Shown here: piece by piece, positions 50,837-59,126 of the stretch
Position numbering within the stretch: position 1 is the first letter of the stretch
How the letters are laid out: every line of letters begins with the position of its first letter
Position numbers and translations under genes: made by a program
The notes under the pieces: model-generated
What the model saw: only the letters and a program-made list of their open reading frames with translations
Databases searched by the model: none
Told to the model about the DNA's origin: nothing
Assembly (NCBI RefSeq): GCF_003710805.1
Contig: NZ_RHHB01000001.1
Location: 310,001-374,000 of the forward strand
Reading direction: 5' to 3'
Origin: Agromyces tardus
GTDB lineage: Bacteria; Actinomycetota; Actinomycetes; Actinomycetales; Microbacteriaceae
Length of the DNA: 64,000 nt

Positions 50837-51802
50837 ATGTCGACTCCCATCGCACCCGCCGCGGCATCCGCCGGCTCGCTCGTCGACGACGCGGAGCACG
50901 GCCGCACCGACCACCTCGCGGGCGCCGCCCACGACGGCCGGGGGCGGCCCCGGGTGGATCCGGTGTACTACCTGTTCCTGATCCCCACCCTCGTGCTGTT
51001 CACGCTCGCCATCACGGTGCCGGCGGCGCTCGGCATCTTCTACTCGTTCACGGACTTCATCGGATTCGGCGACTGGGAGTTCATCGGGCTCACCAACTAC
51101 ATCGCCGCGTTCTCCGACCCGGCGATCCTCGCGAGCTACGCCTTCACGTTCGGGTTCGCGATCGTCACGGTGCTGCTCGTGAACCTCATCGCGTTCCTCC
51201 TCGCGGTGGGACTCACGAGCCGGATCCGGCTCAAGACCGGCCTGCGCGCGGTCTTCGTGATCCCCATGGTGATCTCGGGCATCGTCATCGCCTACGTCTT
51301 CAACTTCCTGTTCTCCAACTCGCTGCCGCAACTCGGCGCCGCGACCGGCATCCCCTGGCTGTCGGAGTCGATCCTCGCCAACCCCGACCTGGCCTGGCTC
51401 GCGATCGTGATCGTGACTGCGTGGCAGTCGATCCCCGGCACCCTGCTCATCTACATCGCGGGCCTGCTCTCCATCCCGGGCGACGTGTACGAGGCCGCCG
51501 ACATCGACGGCGCGACGCCGTGGGTGAAGCTCCGGTCGGTCACCTTCCCGCTCGTCGCGGGGTACGTCGTGATCAACGTGATCCTCGGCTTCAAGAACTA
51601 CCTGAACGTGTACGACGTCATCGTCGGCCTCACCAACGGCGGCCCCGGCACGTCCACCCGCAGCATCGCGATGACGATCTTCACCGGCTTCACCGGCGGC
51701 GACTACGCCTACCAGATGGCCAACGCGACGATCTTCTTCGTCATCGCCGTGCTCATCTCGGTACTCCAGCTCCGACTCACCCGCGGAAAGGCGGCGATCT
51801 GA
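50837..51802 (+). CDS. Sugar ABC transporter permease (MalF-like)
   Basis: A 321-residue permease, six membrane helices after a 40-residue soluble tail. ATG with CGAGAGGA upstream. EAA loop: GDVYEAADIDGATPWVKLRSV. Its stop overlaps the start of the next permease (TGATG). Part of the ROK-controlled alpha-glucoside importer; no ATPase gene is nearby. Confidence 0.92.
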   Translation: MSTPIAPAAASAGSLVDDAEHGRTDHLAGAAHDGRGRPRVDPVYYLFLIPTLVLFTLAITVPAALGIFYSFTDFIGFGDWEFIGLTNYIAAFSDPAILASYAFTFGFAIVTVLLVNLIAFLLAVGLTSRIRLKTGLRAVFVIPMVISGIVIAYVFNFLFSNSLPQLGAATGIPWLSESILANPDLAWLAIVIVTAWQSIPGTLLIYIAGLLSIPGDVYEAADIDGATPWVKLRSVTFPLVAGYVVINVILGFKNYLNVYDVIVGLTNGGPGTSTRSIAMTIFTGFTGGDYAYQMANATIFFVIAVLISVLQLRLTRGKAAI

Positions 51803-52740
51803 TGACCCAGGCAGCAGCGAGGCCCGTTCCGGCCTCCACCACCCCGGCCCCGGCCGCCGGCCGCGGCACCCGCGACGCCGTCGCCGCCCCCACCCGCCGC
51901 CGGCGCGGTCGGGTCGGCCAGGAGCGGACGAACTGGACGACGATGGTCATCCTGTTCCTCTGCGCGCTCACCGTGCTCCTGCCGCTCTACGTCACCGTCT
52001 CGATGTCGCTGAAGACGACGGAGCAGGCGGTCGACGGCAACGCCTTCTCGCTGCCGTCGCCCATCGACTTCTCCGGATTCACGCAGGCGTGGGAGCTGAC
52101 GAACTTCCCGGTCGCCTTCACGATCTCGATCCTCGTGACGGCCGGCACGGTCGTCGGCACGGTCCTCCTCGCCTCGCTCGCGTCCTACGCGATCGTGCGC
52201 AACTGGGAGCACCGGCTGTTCCGCTGGTCGTTCTTCTACCTGCTGGCGGCGATGTTCCTGCCGTTCCCGGTCGTCGCCCTGCCCCAGATCCAGCTGACCG
52301 GCCTCCTCGGGCTCGCCAACCCCGTCGGGGTGACGTTGCTGCACATCATGTTCCAGCTCTCGTTCAGCATCCTGCTGTTCACGGCCTTCCTGCGGTCGAT
52401 CCCGCTCGAGCTCGAGGAGAGCGCCCGCATCGACGGCGCGACGACGTGGCAGACGTTCCGCCAGCTGATCTTCCCCCTGCTCGCGCCCATGAGCGCGACG
52501 GTCGCGATCTTCGCGTTCCTCGCCTCGTGGAACGACTTCATGATGCCGTCGCTCATCATCGCCGACTCCGCCCAGCAGACCCTGCCGGTCGTGCAGTCGA
52601 TCTTCCAGACGCAGTTCAGCAACAACTACAACGTGTCGTTCGCGTCGTACCTGATGGCCATGGCGCCCGCGATCGTCGTCTACCTGTTCACCCAGCGCTG
52701 GGTCATGGAAGGCGTGACCCAGGGAGCGGTGAAGGGCTGA
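51802..52740 (+). CDS. Sugar ABC transporter permease (MalG-like)
   Basis: A 312-residue permease, long Ala/Arg/Pro-rich N-terminal tail, six helices and EAA loop LELEESARIDGATTWQTFRQL. It overlaps both neighbours by TGATG, so synthesis of both permeases and the GH13 enzyme is coupled. Confidence 0.92.
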   Translation: MTQAAARPVPASTTPAPAAGRGTRDAVAAPTRRRRGRVGQERTNWTTMVILFLCALTVLLPLYVTVSMSLKTTEQAVDGNAFSLPSPIDFSGFTQAWELTNFPVAFTISILVTAGTVVGTVLLASLASYAIVRNWEHRLFRWSFFYLLAAMFLPFPVVALPQIQLTGLLGLANPVGVTLLHIMFQLSFSILLFTAFLRSIPLELEESARIDGATTWQTFRQLIFPLLAPMSATVAIFAFLASWNDFMMPSLIIADSAQQTLPVVQSIFQTQFSNNYNVSFASYLMAMAPAIVVYLFTQRWVMEGVTQGAVKG

Positions 52741-54404
52741 TGACCGACGTGCTCGCACACTCCGACCTCGCCCACCTCCGCCACGACGCCGACTGGTGGC
52801 GGCAGGCCGCCGTCTACCAGGTGTATCCGCGCAGCTTCGCCGACGCGAACGGCGACGGGCTGGGCGACCTGCGCGGCATCCGCTCGCGTGTGCCGCACCT
52901 GCGGCGCCTCGGGATCGACGCGGTGTGGCTCAGCCCGTTCTACCCCTCGGCGCTCGCGGACGGCGGGTACGACGTCGACGACTACCGGGACGTCGATCCG
53001 CGGCTCGGCACGCTCGACGACTTCGACGACCTCGTGAACGCGCTCCACGGCGCGGGCATCCGCGTGATCATCGACATCGTGCCGAACCACACGTCGAACC
53101 GTCATGAGTGGTTCCGCGAGGCCCTCGCCTCGCCCAAGGGCTCGCGCGCACGCAACCGCTACATCTTCCGCGACGGACTCGGCGACGACGGCGCGTCGCC
53201 GCCCGCCGACTGGACGAGCGCGTTCGGCGGGCCCGCGTGGGAGCCCGTCGGCGACGGCCAGTGGTACCTGCACTACTTCGCGACCGAGCAGCCCGACCTC
53301 AACTGGGACGACCGCGAGGTGCGCGACGACTTCCTGACGACCCTGCGCTTCTGGGCGGACCGCGGCGTCGACGGCTTCCGCATCGACGTGGCGCACGGGC
53401 TCGCGAAGCTGCTGGGCGACGAGCTCCCCGACCAGGCGACGCTCGACGCCCTCCCGCGCGACGGCGGCCACCCGCTCTGGGACCGGGACGAGGTGCACGA
53501 GATCTACGCCGAGTGGCGCGCGGTCTTCAACGAGTACTCACCGCCCCGCACGGCGGTGGCCGAGGCGTGGGTCGACCCGTCGCGGCGTCCGCGCTACGCG
53601 AGCATCGACGGACTCGGCCAGGCGTTCAACTTCGACCTGCTCGAGGCACCGTTCGACGCCGCGGCGTTCCGGCGCATCGTCGACGCGAACCTCGCGCTCG
53701 CCGCGGAGTCGGGCTCCTCGACGACGTGGGTGCTCTCGAACCACGACGTGGTGCGGCACGCCACCCGCTACGGTCTGCCCGAGCCCGCCGAGCCGGGCGA
53801 ACGGCACGGCGCGGCCTGGCTGCTCTCGGGCGGCACGCAGCCCGTGCTCGACCGCGAGCGCGGCCTTCGCCGAGCCCGCGCCGCGACGCTCTTCATGCTG
53901 GGGCTGCCCGGGTCCGCCTACCTGTACCAGGGCGAGGAGCTCGGCCTGCACGAGGTCGGCGACATCCCGGCCGACGAGCGCCAGGACCCGTCCTTCTTCC
54001 GCAACCCCGGGGTCGACATCGGCCGTGACGGATGCCGCGTGCCGCTGCCCTGGACGAGCACCGGCGCCTCCTTCGGCTTCGGCCATGGCGGCGCCCACCT
54101 GCCGCAGCCGGCGTGGTTCGGCGACGTCGCCGTGGACGTGCAGGACCGCGACCACGACTCGACCCTCTCGCTCTACCGGCGGGCGCTCTCCGTGCGCGAC
54201 GAGCTGCGGGGGCCGGAGGTGCTCGAGTGGGTGCCGTCGGCCGAGGCCGACGTGGTGCGCTTCCGGCGCCCGGGCGGCTGGGAGGTCGCGATGAACTTCG
54301 GCACCGCGCCCGCGGCGCTGCCTCCGGGGGAGGTGCTCGTGGCGAGCGGGCCGCTCGCCGACGGGCGCCTCCCCGGCGAGACGGCGGTGTGGCTGCGGGT
54401 GTGA
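52740..54404 (+). CDS. GH13 alpha-glucosidase (oligo-1,6-glucosidase-like)
   Basis: A 554-residue cytoplasmic alpha-glucosidase. It begins with WWRQAAVYQVYPRSFADANG, the classic start. The catalytic residues are D216 (nucleophile, GFRIDVAHG), E275 (acid/base, AVAEAW) and D336 (transition-state stabiliser, LSNHDVVR); conserved region I is DIVPNHTS. The loop after region II and the His-rich order fit GH13 subfamilies 23/30, which cut maltose, isomaltose, trehalose-like or sucrose-like alpha-glucosides. It would hydrolyse the sugars imported by the upstream transporter. Its stop codon abuts the sheath gene stop (TGATCA). Confidence 0.93.
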   Translation: MTDVLAHSDLAHLRHDADWWRQAAVYQVYPRSFADANGDGLGDLRGIRSRVPHLRRLGIDAVWLSPFYPSALADGGYDVDDYRDVDPRLGTLDDFDDLVNALHGAGIRVIIDIVPNHTSNRHEWFREALASPKGSRARNRYIFRDGLGDDGASPPADWTSAFGGPAWEPVGDGQWYLHYFATEQPDLNWDDREVRDDFLTTLRFWADRGVDGFRIDVAHGLAKLLGDELPDQATLDALPRDGGHPLWDRDEVHEIYAEWRAVFNEYSPPRTAVAEAWVDPSRRPRYASIDGLGQAFNFDLLEAPFDAAAFRRIVDANLALAAESGSSTTWVLSNHDVVRHATRYGLPEPAEPGERHGAAWLLSGGTQPVLDRERGLRRARAATLFMLGLPGSAYLYQGEELGLHEVGDIPADERQDPSFFRNPGVDIGRDGCRVPLPWTSTGASFGFGHGGAHLPQPAWFGDVAVDVQDRDHDSTLSLYRRALSVRDELRGPEVLEWVPSAEADVVRFRRPGGWEVAMNFGTAPAALPPGEVLVASGPLADGRLPGETAVWLRV

Positions 54405-55586
54405 TCAGTCGTCGTCGGCCGGCTTCGCGTGCGACCGGATGCGGAGGATCACGAACTCCGCCGGACGCACCGGCGCGATCCCGATCTCCACGACGAGGCG
54501 TCCGTTGTCGAGGTCGTTCTGCGTCATGGTGTCCTCGCCGCAGCGCACGAAGAACGCCTCGTCGGGCGTGCGCCCGGGGAACGCGCCGTCGCGCCACAGT
54601 CCGTGGAGGAACGCCGTGACGTCGCGCCGCACCGACTGCCACAGCGGCTCGGCGTTCGGCTCGAACACGGCCCAGCGCAGGCCGCGGTCGATGCTCTCCT
54701 CGAGGAAGAGCACGAAGCGGCGCACGGGGACGTACTTCCACTCGCTCCCCGCCGCGTCGGCGCCCTGCAGCGTGCGTGCGCCCCACACCACGGTCGATCC
54801 GCCGGGAAGCTCGCGCAGGCAGTTCACGCCGAGGCGGTTCACCCGGTCGAGCTCGTCGTCCTTCAGGGACACGTCGAGGCCCGCGGCGCCGCGGATCGCC
54901 GCGTCGGTGCCGGCCGGTGCCGCCCAGACCCCGCGCGTCGCGTCGGTGCGCGCGATGACGCCCGCGACGGCACCGGCCGCGCCCACGGCGACGGGAGCGC
55001 CGCCGAGGGGATCCGCGGTGCGGACGCGGGGGAAGTAGACCGCCGCGTTCGCGCTGTCGGTGCCGAGTGCGCCCGCGAGGCCGTCGTCGGATGCCGCGGC
55101 GGCCTCGATGGCGTCGACGCCCGTCCAGTCGGCGGGGGCGTCGAGCAGCAGCATCGCGCGGTGGCGCTCGCAGAATGCCGCCGCCTCCGACACGACAGCG
55201 CGCGCCGCCTCGGCCGGCATCCGAGTCCCCGGAGCCGCGACATCCGGCAGCACGAGCAGGTTCACGTCGGGGAGCGACTCGAGGGCCGCGAGTCCCTGCC
55301 ATTCGGCCTCGGCCCCGAATGCGCCGACCCGCACGACCACGGCGGATCGCCCGCCGTTCTCGAAGTAGTCGTGCACTGCGCGCGCGAGTGGCGACCCGCC
55401 CGACAGGCCGCCGAACTCGCGCTCGACGGCGGACCAGTCCGAGAGGAGCAGGGGGACGTCGATGGGACCGGCCTCGGCGAGGCCGACGAACGCGGCGACG
55501 GCCGTGCCGACGCCCTCGATGGGCCTCGCGCCGCTCGCGATCTCCTCGAACGGGCCGGCAGGCGCTTCGGGATCGGGAGGGGTCAT
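54405..55586 (-). CDS. Contractile tail sheath protein (eCIS-type)
   Basis: A 393-residue phage-type sheath protein. The second ATG (55586) is taken because AGGAGG is then 7 nt away; the first (55592) would be only 1 nt away. The N-terminal signature is FEEIASGARPIEGVGTAVAA, and the C-terminal sheath domain is unmistakable: YVPVRRFVLFLEESIDRG, FEPNAEPLWQSVRRDVTAFL, RTPDEAFFVRCGEDTMTQND, IGIAPVRPAEFVILRI. Sheath subunits form the outer contracting cylinder around a tube. No tube, baseplate or ATPase gene adjoins it, and the related spike and tip genes lie 17 kb away on the same strand. Confidence 0.92.
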   Translation of the reverse strand: MTPPDPEAPAGPFEEIASGARPIEGVGTAVAAFVGLAEAGPIDVPLLLSDWSAVEREFGGLSGGSPLARAVHDYFENGGRSAVVVRVGAFGAEAEWQGLAALESLPDVNLLVLPDVAAPGTRMPAEAARAVVSEAAAFCERHRAMLLLDAPADWTGVDAIEAAAASDDGLAGALGTDSANAAVYFPRVRTADPLGGAPVAVGAAGAVAGVIARTDATRGVWAAPAGTDAAIRGAAGLDVSLKDDELDRVNRLGVNCLRELPGGSTVVWGARTLQGADAAGSEWKYVPVRRFVLFLEESIDRGLRWAVFEPNAEPLWQSVRRDVTAFLHGLWRDGAFPGRTPDEAFFVRCGEDTMTQNDLDNGRLVVEIGIAPVRPAEFVILRIRSHAKPADDD

Positions 55587-55592
55587 GCGCAT

Positions 55593-55949
55593 GCCTCCTG
55601 CCTCACGACGTCGTGGTGACGGATGACTCGCTGCGAGCCTCCCGCTCCGGGCGGCGGGTGTCAAGCATCCGGGGCGCGGGGGAGCCGACTGCGGCCGAAC
55701 AGGCGGATGCCGCGGGGGGAGGTCGTCATCCCGGCCCCGCGGCATCCGCGGTCTGTGCGCTGCGATCCGTCATCACCTACTTCCGCCGAAGAGGGCCGAT
55801 CGGATGCACCTGCGCCGAACTTCCTCGCCCTCGGCGTCGCGCGCGTGGTCGCCCGCGGCATCCCCGGCCCGGGTCCGGACATGACGATCGCGCCGGCGGA
55901 TGACCGGCGCGATTCGACCTTCGAGCGGATCGCTCGTCGATGGAGCCTG
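55593..55949. other. 357-bp region without a convincing gene
   Basis: This gap between the sheath gene and a small Lys-rich gene holds a 15-bp perfect hairpin (55703-55749) made of two facing GGATGCCGC words, and the presumed sheath promoter. A plus-strand open frame covers part of it but has no RBS or family likeness. Nothing else was recognised. Confidence 0.6.
55703..55749. repeat. Perfect 15-bp inverted repeat (hairpin)
   Basis: GCGGATGCCGCGGGG (55703-55717) and CCCCGCGGCATCCGC (55735-55749) with a 17-nt loop, in the gap upstream of the sheath gene. Very stable if transcribed; could be a terminator or the centre of a short repeat element. Confidence 0.75.
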
Positions 55950-56087
55950 CTACTTGCGGTGCGTGGCGTCGGTGACGTCGTTGCCGGCGCGGCCGGCGAC
56001 CTTGGCCTTCTTGTCGGCGCGCTTCTCCTTGAGCGTCTTGGAGGCTGCGGTCTTGCTGGACGATTTCTTCGGTGACTTGTCTGACAC
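55950..56087 (-). CDS. Small Lys-rich basic protein (45 aa)
   Basis: A 45-residue protein, GTG start at 56087 with AGAGGG 8 nt upstream. The sequence begins VSDKSPKKSSSKTAASKTLK and continues with EKRADKKAKVAG, ending TDATHRK. It has 12 Lys in 45 residues and is unlike any neighbour. Similar tiny Lys-rich proteins occur in Microbacteriaceae; no function is known, though DNA or RNA binding is plausible (inference). The AAG/AAA richness is unusual for this GC-rich context. Confidence 0.7.
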   Translation of the reverse strand: MSDKSPKKSSSKTAASKTLKEKRADKKAKVAGRAGNDVTDATHRK

Positions 56088-56176
56088 GGTGACGCCCTCT
56101 GTTCGGGAGCCTGGACGGCCCCGTGTCGCAAGACTAGCGCCGCCGGCTGTGAGCCGGTGGGGCGCGCGCGGTCGGC

Positions 56177-56182
56177 TAGCCT
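56177..56182 (+). promoter_or_regulatory. -10 box of a leaderless promoter
   Basis: TAGCCT ends 6 nt before the ATG at 56189; GGAGG also lies directly before the start. Confidence 0.45.
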
Positions 56183-56188
56183 CGGAGG

Positions 56189-56383
56189 ATGAGCCGCACC
56201 ATCTGGACCGTCCTCGGTGTGATCGCCGCCGTGGTCATCGCCTGGGTCCTCGTCGACGTGGTCTTCAGCGTGCTCTGGTTCATCGTGAAGCTCGTGATCG
56301 TGGCGGTCGTCGTCGTCGTCGTGTACTCCGTGCTGCGTTCGCTCCTGAAACCGTCGGGCGAGCAGAAGTCGATCGATCGCTGA
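56189..56383 (+). CDS. Small two-helix membrane protein (64 aa)
   Basis: A 64-residue protein that is almost wholly hydrophobic from residue 5 to 50 (two adjoining helices around VIAWVLVDVVFSVLWFIV and VVVVVVYS) with a basic C-terminal tail. Not recognised. Followed 34 bp later by the sirtuin gene. Confidence 0.7.
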   Translation: MSRTIWTVLGVIAAVVIAWVLVDVVFSVLWFIVKLVIVAVVVVVVYSVLRSLLKPSGEQKSIDR

Positions 56384-56405
56384 CGCGATCGCGACGCTCG
56401 CGCGC

Positions 56406-56411
56406 GAGAAT
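56406..56411 (+). promoter_or_regulatory. Possible -10 box of a leaderless promoter
   Basis: GAGAAT ends 6 nt before the GTG start of the sirtuin gene; weak match. Confidence 0.3.
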
Positions 56412-56417
56412 CGAGGG

Positions 56418-57128
56418 GTGACCTCCTCGAACGGCATCCGGCTCGTCGTGCTCACGGGCGCGGGCATCTCGGCCGAGAGCGGGGTGCCCACGTTCCGCGA
56501 TGCGGGCGGGCTGTGGGAGGGCCATCGCGTCGAGGACGTCGCGACGCCCGAGGCGTTCGAGCTCGACCCGGCGACCGTGCAGCGGTTCTACGACGCGCGG
56601 CGGCGCTCCGTGGCATCCGTCGCCCCGAACCCCGCGCACCACGCGCTCGCCCGGCTCGAGGCCGAACTCGGCGACGAGCTGCTCGTGGTCACGCAGAACA
56701 TCGACGACCTGCACGAGCGGGCCGGGTCGCGGCGCGTGCTGCACATGCACGGCGAGCTCGGCCTCGCGCGCTGCACCGCCTGCGGCGACCGATCGCCCGC
56801 CCCCGGCGACCTCCTCGACGAGCCGGCGTGCACGGCGTGCGGCGAGCGGATGCTGCGCCCCGACGTCGTGTGGTTCGGCGAGGTGCCGTACGGGCTCGAC
56901 GAGATCGACGCGGCGCTCGCCGGATGCGCGCATTTCGCGGCGATCGGGACCTCGGGCGCGGTGTACCCGGCCGCGGGGTTCGTGCTCACGGCGGCCGCCC
57001 TCGGGGCGCGCACGACCGAGCTCAACCTCGCCGAGAGCGAGATCACGCCGTTCTTCGACGAGACGCGACTCGGGCCCGCGAGCGTGCTCGTGCCCGAGTG
57101 GGTCGACGAGCTGCTCAGCTCGCGCTGA
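56418..57128 (+). CDS. cobB: NAD-dependent protein deacylase (sirtuin, Sir2/CobB type)
   Basis: A 236-residue sirtuin. The NAD loop is TGAGISAESGVPTFRDAGG, followed by TQNIDDLHERAG and the catalytic His in HMHGELG. Four zinc Cys occur as CTAC and CTAC in the small domain. The Tyr-x-x-Arg pair in FYDARR is the mark of class III sirtuins (SIRT5-like), which remove succinyl or malonyl groups rather than only acetyl. GTG start at 56418. Its 3' end overlaps the convergent CysZ-like gene by 14 bp. Confidence 0.93.
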   Translation: MTSSNGIRLVVLTGAGISAESGVPTFRDAGGLWEGHRVEDVATPEAFELDPATVQRFYDARRRSVASVAPNPAHHALARLEAELGDELLVVTQNIDDLHERAGSRRVLHMHGELGLARCTACGDRSPAPGDLLDEPACTACGERMLRPDVVWFGEVPYGLDEIDAALAGCAHFAAIGTSGAVYPAAGFVLTAAALGARTTELNLAESEITPFFDETRLGPASVLVPEWVDELLSSR

Positions 57129-57933
57129 CGTCGGTCGCGGTAGGGCCGGCTGCAGGTCCGGCCGCGGGCGCGGGGCCGACCGGGCCGACCGCCGGCGCGG
57201 GCTGCACCGCGTCGAGCGCCGATCGCGCGAGCATCGTCGAGCCCGCCACCGCGGCGGGCATCGTGAACACCGCACCGAGCGGGATCATGAAGCACAGCTG
57301 CGTCGCGACGCCGAAGCCGAGCAGCTCGCCCCGGTGGGCGCGGCGGATCGCGCGCCGCACGTCGGCCGGGAGCCCCCGGGCCTGCAGCGCCCGGGAGCTG
57401 AGCTCGGCGGCGAGGAGCCGCCCCGAGAGCACGACGCCGAGCACCGGCGCCGCGACGGCGCCCACCACGGGGATGAAGCCGACGAGCGCGACGACGATCG
57501 CCGCGACGAGGCCGAGCCCGATGAGCCCGAGCGAGTCGACGACCGCACGCCAGAACCCCGCGCCCTCAGCGGGCACGTCGCCGCCGAGGTCGAGCTCGAC
57601 CGAGCGCCAGATGCGCTCGTAGAAGGGATCGCCCACGGCGAGCGTGACGGCCGTGAAGGTCACGGCCGCGAGCAGTCCGGCCGCGGTGAAGGTGATCGCG
57701 CCGACGGTGATGCGGAACGCCGTGCGCCAGCCGGCCTGCCAGTCGTCGGCGAACGGCGTCGCCCAGTCGACGAGCGCCGGCAGGCCGAATCCGAGCGCGA
57801 CGAGCGCGGCCACGATGCCCGCGAACACGAGCACCGCGGGAACGAGCCCGAGCAGCATCACGCCGGGGTCGCGGCGCCAGTAGCCGAACCCCCGCAGGAG
57901 CATCCGCACACCCGAGACGAAGCCGCGCACCAC
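57115..57933 (-). CDS. EI24/CysZ-like membrane protein
   Basis: A 272-residue membrane protein with about five hydrophobic segments. It matches the EI24/CysZ pattern: GFGYWRRDPGVMLLGLVPAV at the start, VGDPFYERIW after the third segment, FIPVVGAVAAPVLGVVLSG and a C-terminal region with ELSSRALQARGL. CysZ transports sulfate in some bacteria, but actinobacterial EI24-like proteins are uncharacterised. The GTG at 57933 lies 7 nt after TAGGCT (minus strand), supporting leaderless expression. The C-terminus is a low-complexity Pro/Ala/Gly tail. Confidence 0.82.
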   Translation of the reverse strand: MVRGFVSGVRMLLRGFGYWRRDPGVMLLGLVPAVLVFAGIVAALVALGFGLPALVDWATPFADDWQAGWRTAFRITVGAITFTAAGLLAAVTFTAVTLAVGDPFYERIWRSVELDLGGDVPAEGAGFWRAVVDSLGLIGLGLVAAIVVALVGFIPVVGAVAAPVLGVVLSGRLLAAELSSRALQARGLPADVRRAIRRAHRGELLGFGVATQLCFMIPLGAVFTMPAAVAGSTMLARSALDAVQPAPAVGPVGPAPAAGPAAGPTATDVSAS

Positions 57934-57940
57934 GCGTGCC

Positions 57941-57946
57941 AGCCTA
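57941..57946 (-). promoter_or_regulatory. -10 box of a leaderless promoter
   Basis: TAGGCT on the minus strand ends 7 nt before the GTG at 57933. Confidence 0.5.
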
Positions 57947-58156
57947 GACGGGGCGTGCGACGTGTCCGAGCCGTGGCCGCGCGCGAGCGAGCGCGAGGAC
58001 GTTTCTGTGGCGGGTTGTTGCGCACCGGCTGCGCGCTCCCAGCGGGCGGCGCTATCGTCGTGGCATCCGATCTTCGCCGCAGCGGCGGCCCGCACGCCCT
58101 CGCGCGCATGGCCGCCCGCGCCGCGCCACTCGCCCCAGAAGGAACCGCCACCCGAG

Positions 58157-59098
58157 ATGACCGTGACCTCGACGAAGTCCGCTCGCGCCGCCGAGTGGTG
58201 GAAGGCGCAGCGCAGGCGGGTGCTCGGGGGTGTCGCGATCGCCGTCGTGGCGCTCGCGATCGCGGTGGTCGTCGCCCGGCTGCTGCGGGGACTGCCCGCC
58301 GTGGAGGCCTTCATCGAGGCGTACCCCGGGATCGTGCCGCCGCCCGAGGGCACGCCCGTCGGCATTCCGGCGTGGCTCGGCTGGCAGCACTTCCTCAACG
58401 CCTTCTTCCTGCTGCTCATCGTGCGCACCGGGTTCGAGCTGCGCAGCAAGCGACGTCCCCCGGGCTTCTGGACGCGTGACAACACCCGCTGGCCGCGCAC
58501 CGCGGGCAAGCCGCGCCGCATGGGCATCTTCCTCTGGTTCCACCTGTGGCTCGACGCGCTCTGGGTGCTGGTGGGCCTGACGTACGTCGTGCTGCTCTTC
58601 GCGACCGGGCAGTGGCTGCGCATCGTGCCCACCGACTGGGCCGTCGTGCCCAACGCGATCTCGGCGGCGCTGCAGTACGCGTCGCTCGACTGGCCCACCG
58701 AGAACTCGTGGGTCGTCTACAACTCGCTGCAGCAGCTGGCGTACTTCACGGTCGTGTTCATCGCCTCGCCGCTCGCGATCCTCACCGGGCTGCGCCTCTC
58801 GTCGATCTGGCCGCTCGAGGGGCCGCTCGTGCGCGCCTTCCCCGAGAAGCTCGCCCGCGCCGTGCACTACCCGGTCATGCTGTTCTTCCTCGCGTTCACG
58901 TTCGTGCACGTCGTGCTCGTGTTCACCACCGGCGCCCTGGCCAAGCTCAACCAGATGTACACCGCCCGCGACGCCGACGACTGGCTCGGGTTCGCGGTGT
59001 TCGCCCTCTCGGTCGCGGTGATGGCCGTCGCCTGGGTGCTCGCGAAGCCGCCGCTGCTCAAGCGCATCGCCGCGAAGTCGGGCCGCGTGCAGGGCTGA
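58157..59098 (+). CDS. Cytochrome b/b6-like membrane protein
   Basis: A 313-residue protein with about five membrane helices. The candidate haem-binding His residues lie in helices around WLGWQHFLNAFFLLLIV, GIFLWFHLWLDALWVLV and VHYPVMLFFLAFTFVHVVLVF, the pattern of b561/formate-dehydrogenase-type cytochromes. No Cys motif or electron-transfer partner is adjacent, so its role is open. The ATG at 58157 has a distant AAGGA (about 14 nt); a TATCGT further upstream could be a promoter element. Confidence 0.8.
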   Translation: MTVTSTKSARAAEWWKAQRRRVLGGVAIAVVALAIAVVVARLLRGLPAVEAFIEAYPGIVPPPEGTPVGIPAWLGWQHFLNAFFLLLIVRTGFELRSKRRPPGFWTRDNTRWPRTAGKPRRMGIFLWFHLWLDALWVLVGLTYVVLLFATGQWLRIVPTDWAVVPNAISAALQYASLDWPTENSWVVYNSLQQLAYFTVVFIASPLAILTGLRLSSIWPLEGPLVRAFPEKLARAVHYPVMLFFLAFTFVHVVLVFTTGALAKLNQMYTARDADDWLGFAVFALSVAVMAVAWVLAKPPLLKRIAAKSGRVQG

Positions 59099-59113
59099 AG
59101 CGCGCGGATGCCC

Positions 59114-59119
59114 TAGCGT
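59114..59119 (+). promoter_or_regulatory. -10 box of a leaderless promoter
   Basis: TAGCGT ends 7 nt before the GTG at 59127. Confidence 0.45.
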
Positions 59120-59126
59120 TGCGCGG

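Noticed and set aside
36398-55586. Whole region as a prophage
   Set aside because: Spike, tip and sheath genes are present, but no capsid, terminase, portal, integrase or lysis genes were seen; the intervening genes are metabolic.
55623-56075. 150-codon plus-strand open frame upstream of the small membrane protein
   Set aside because: No RBS or family likeness; it overlaps the better supported 45-residue minus-strand gene.
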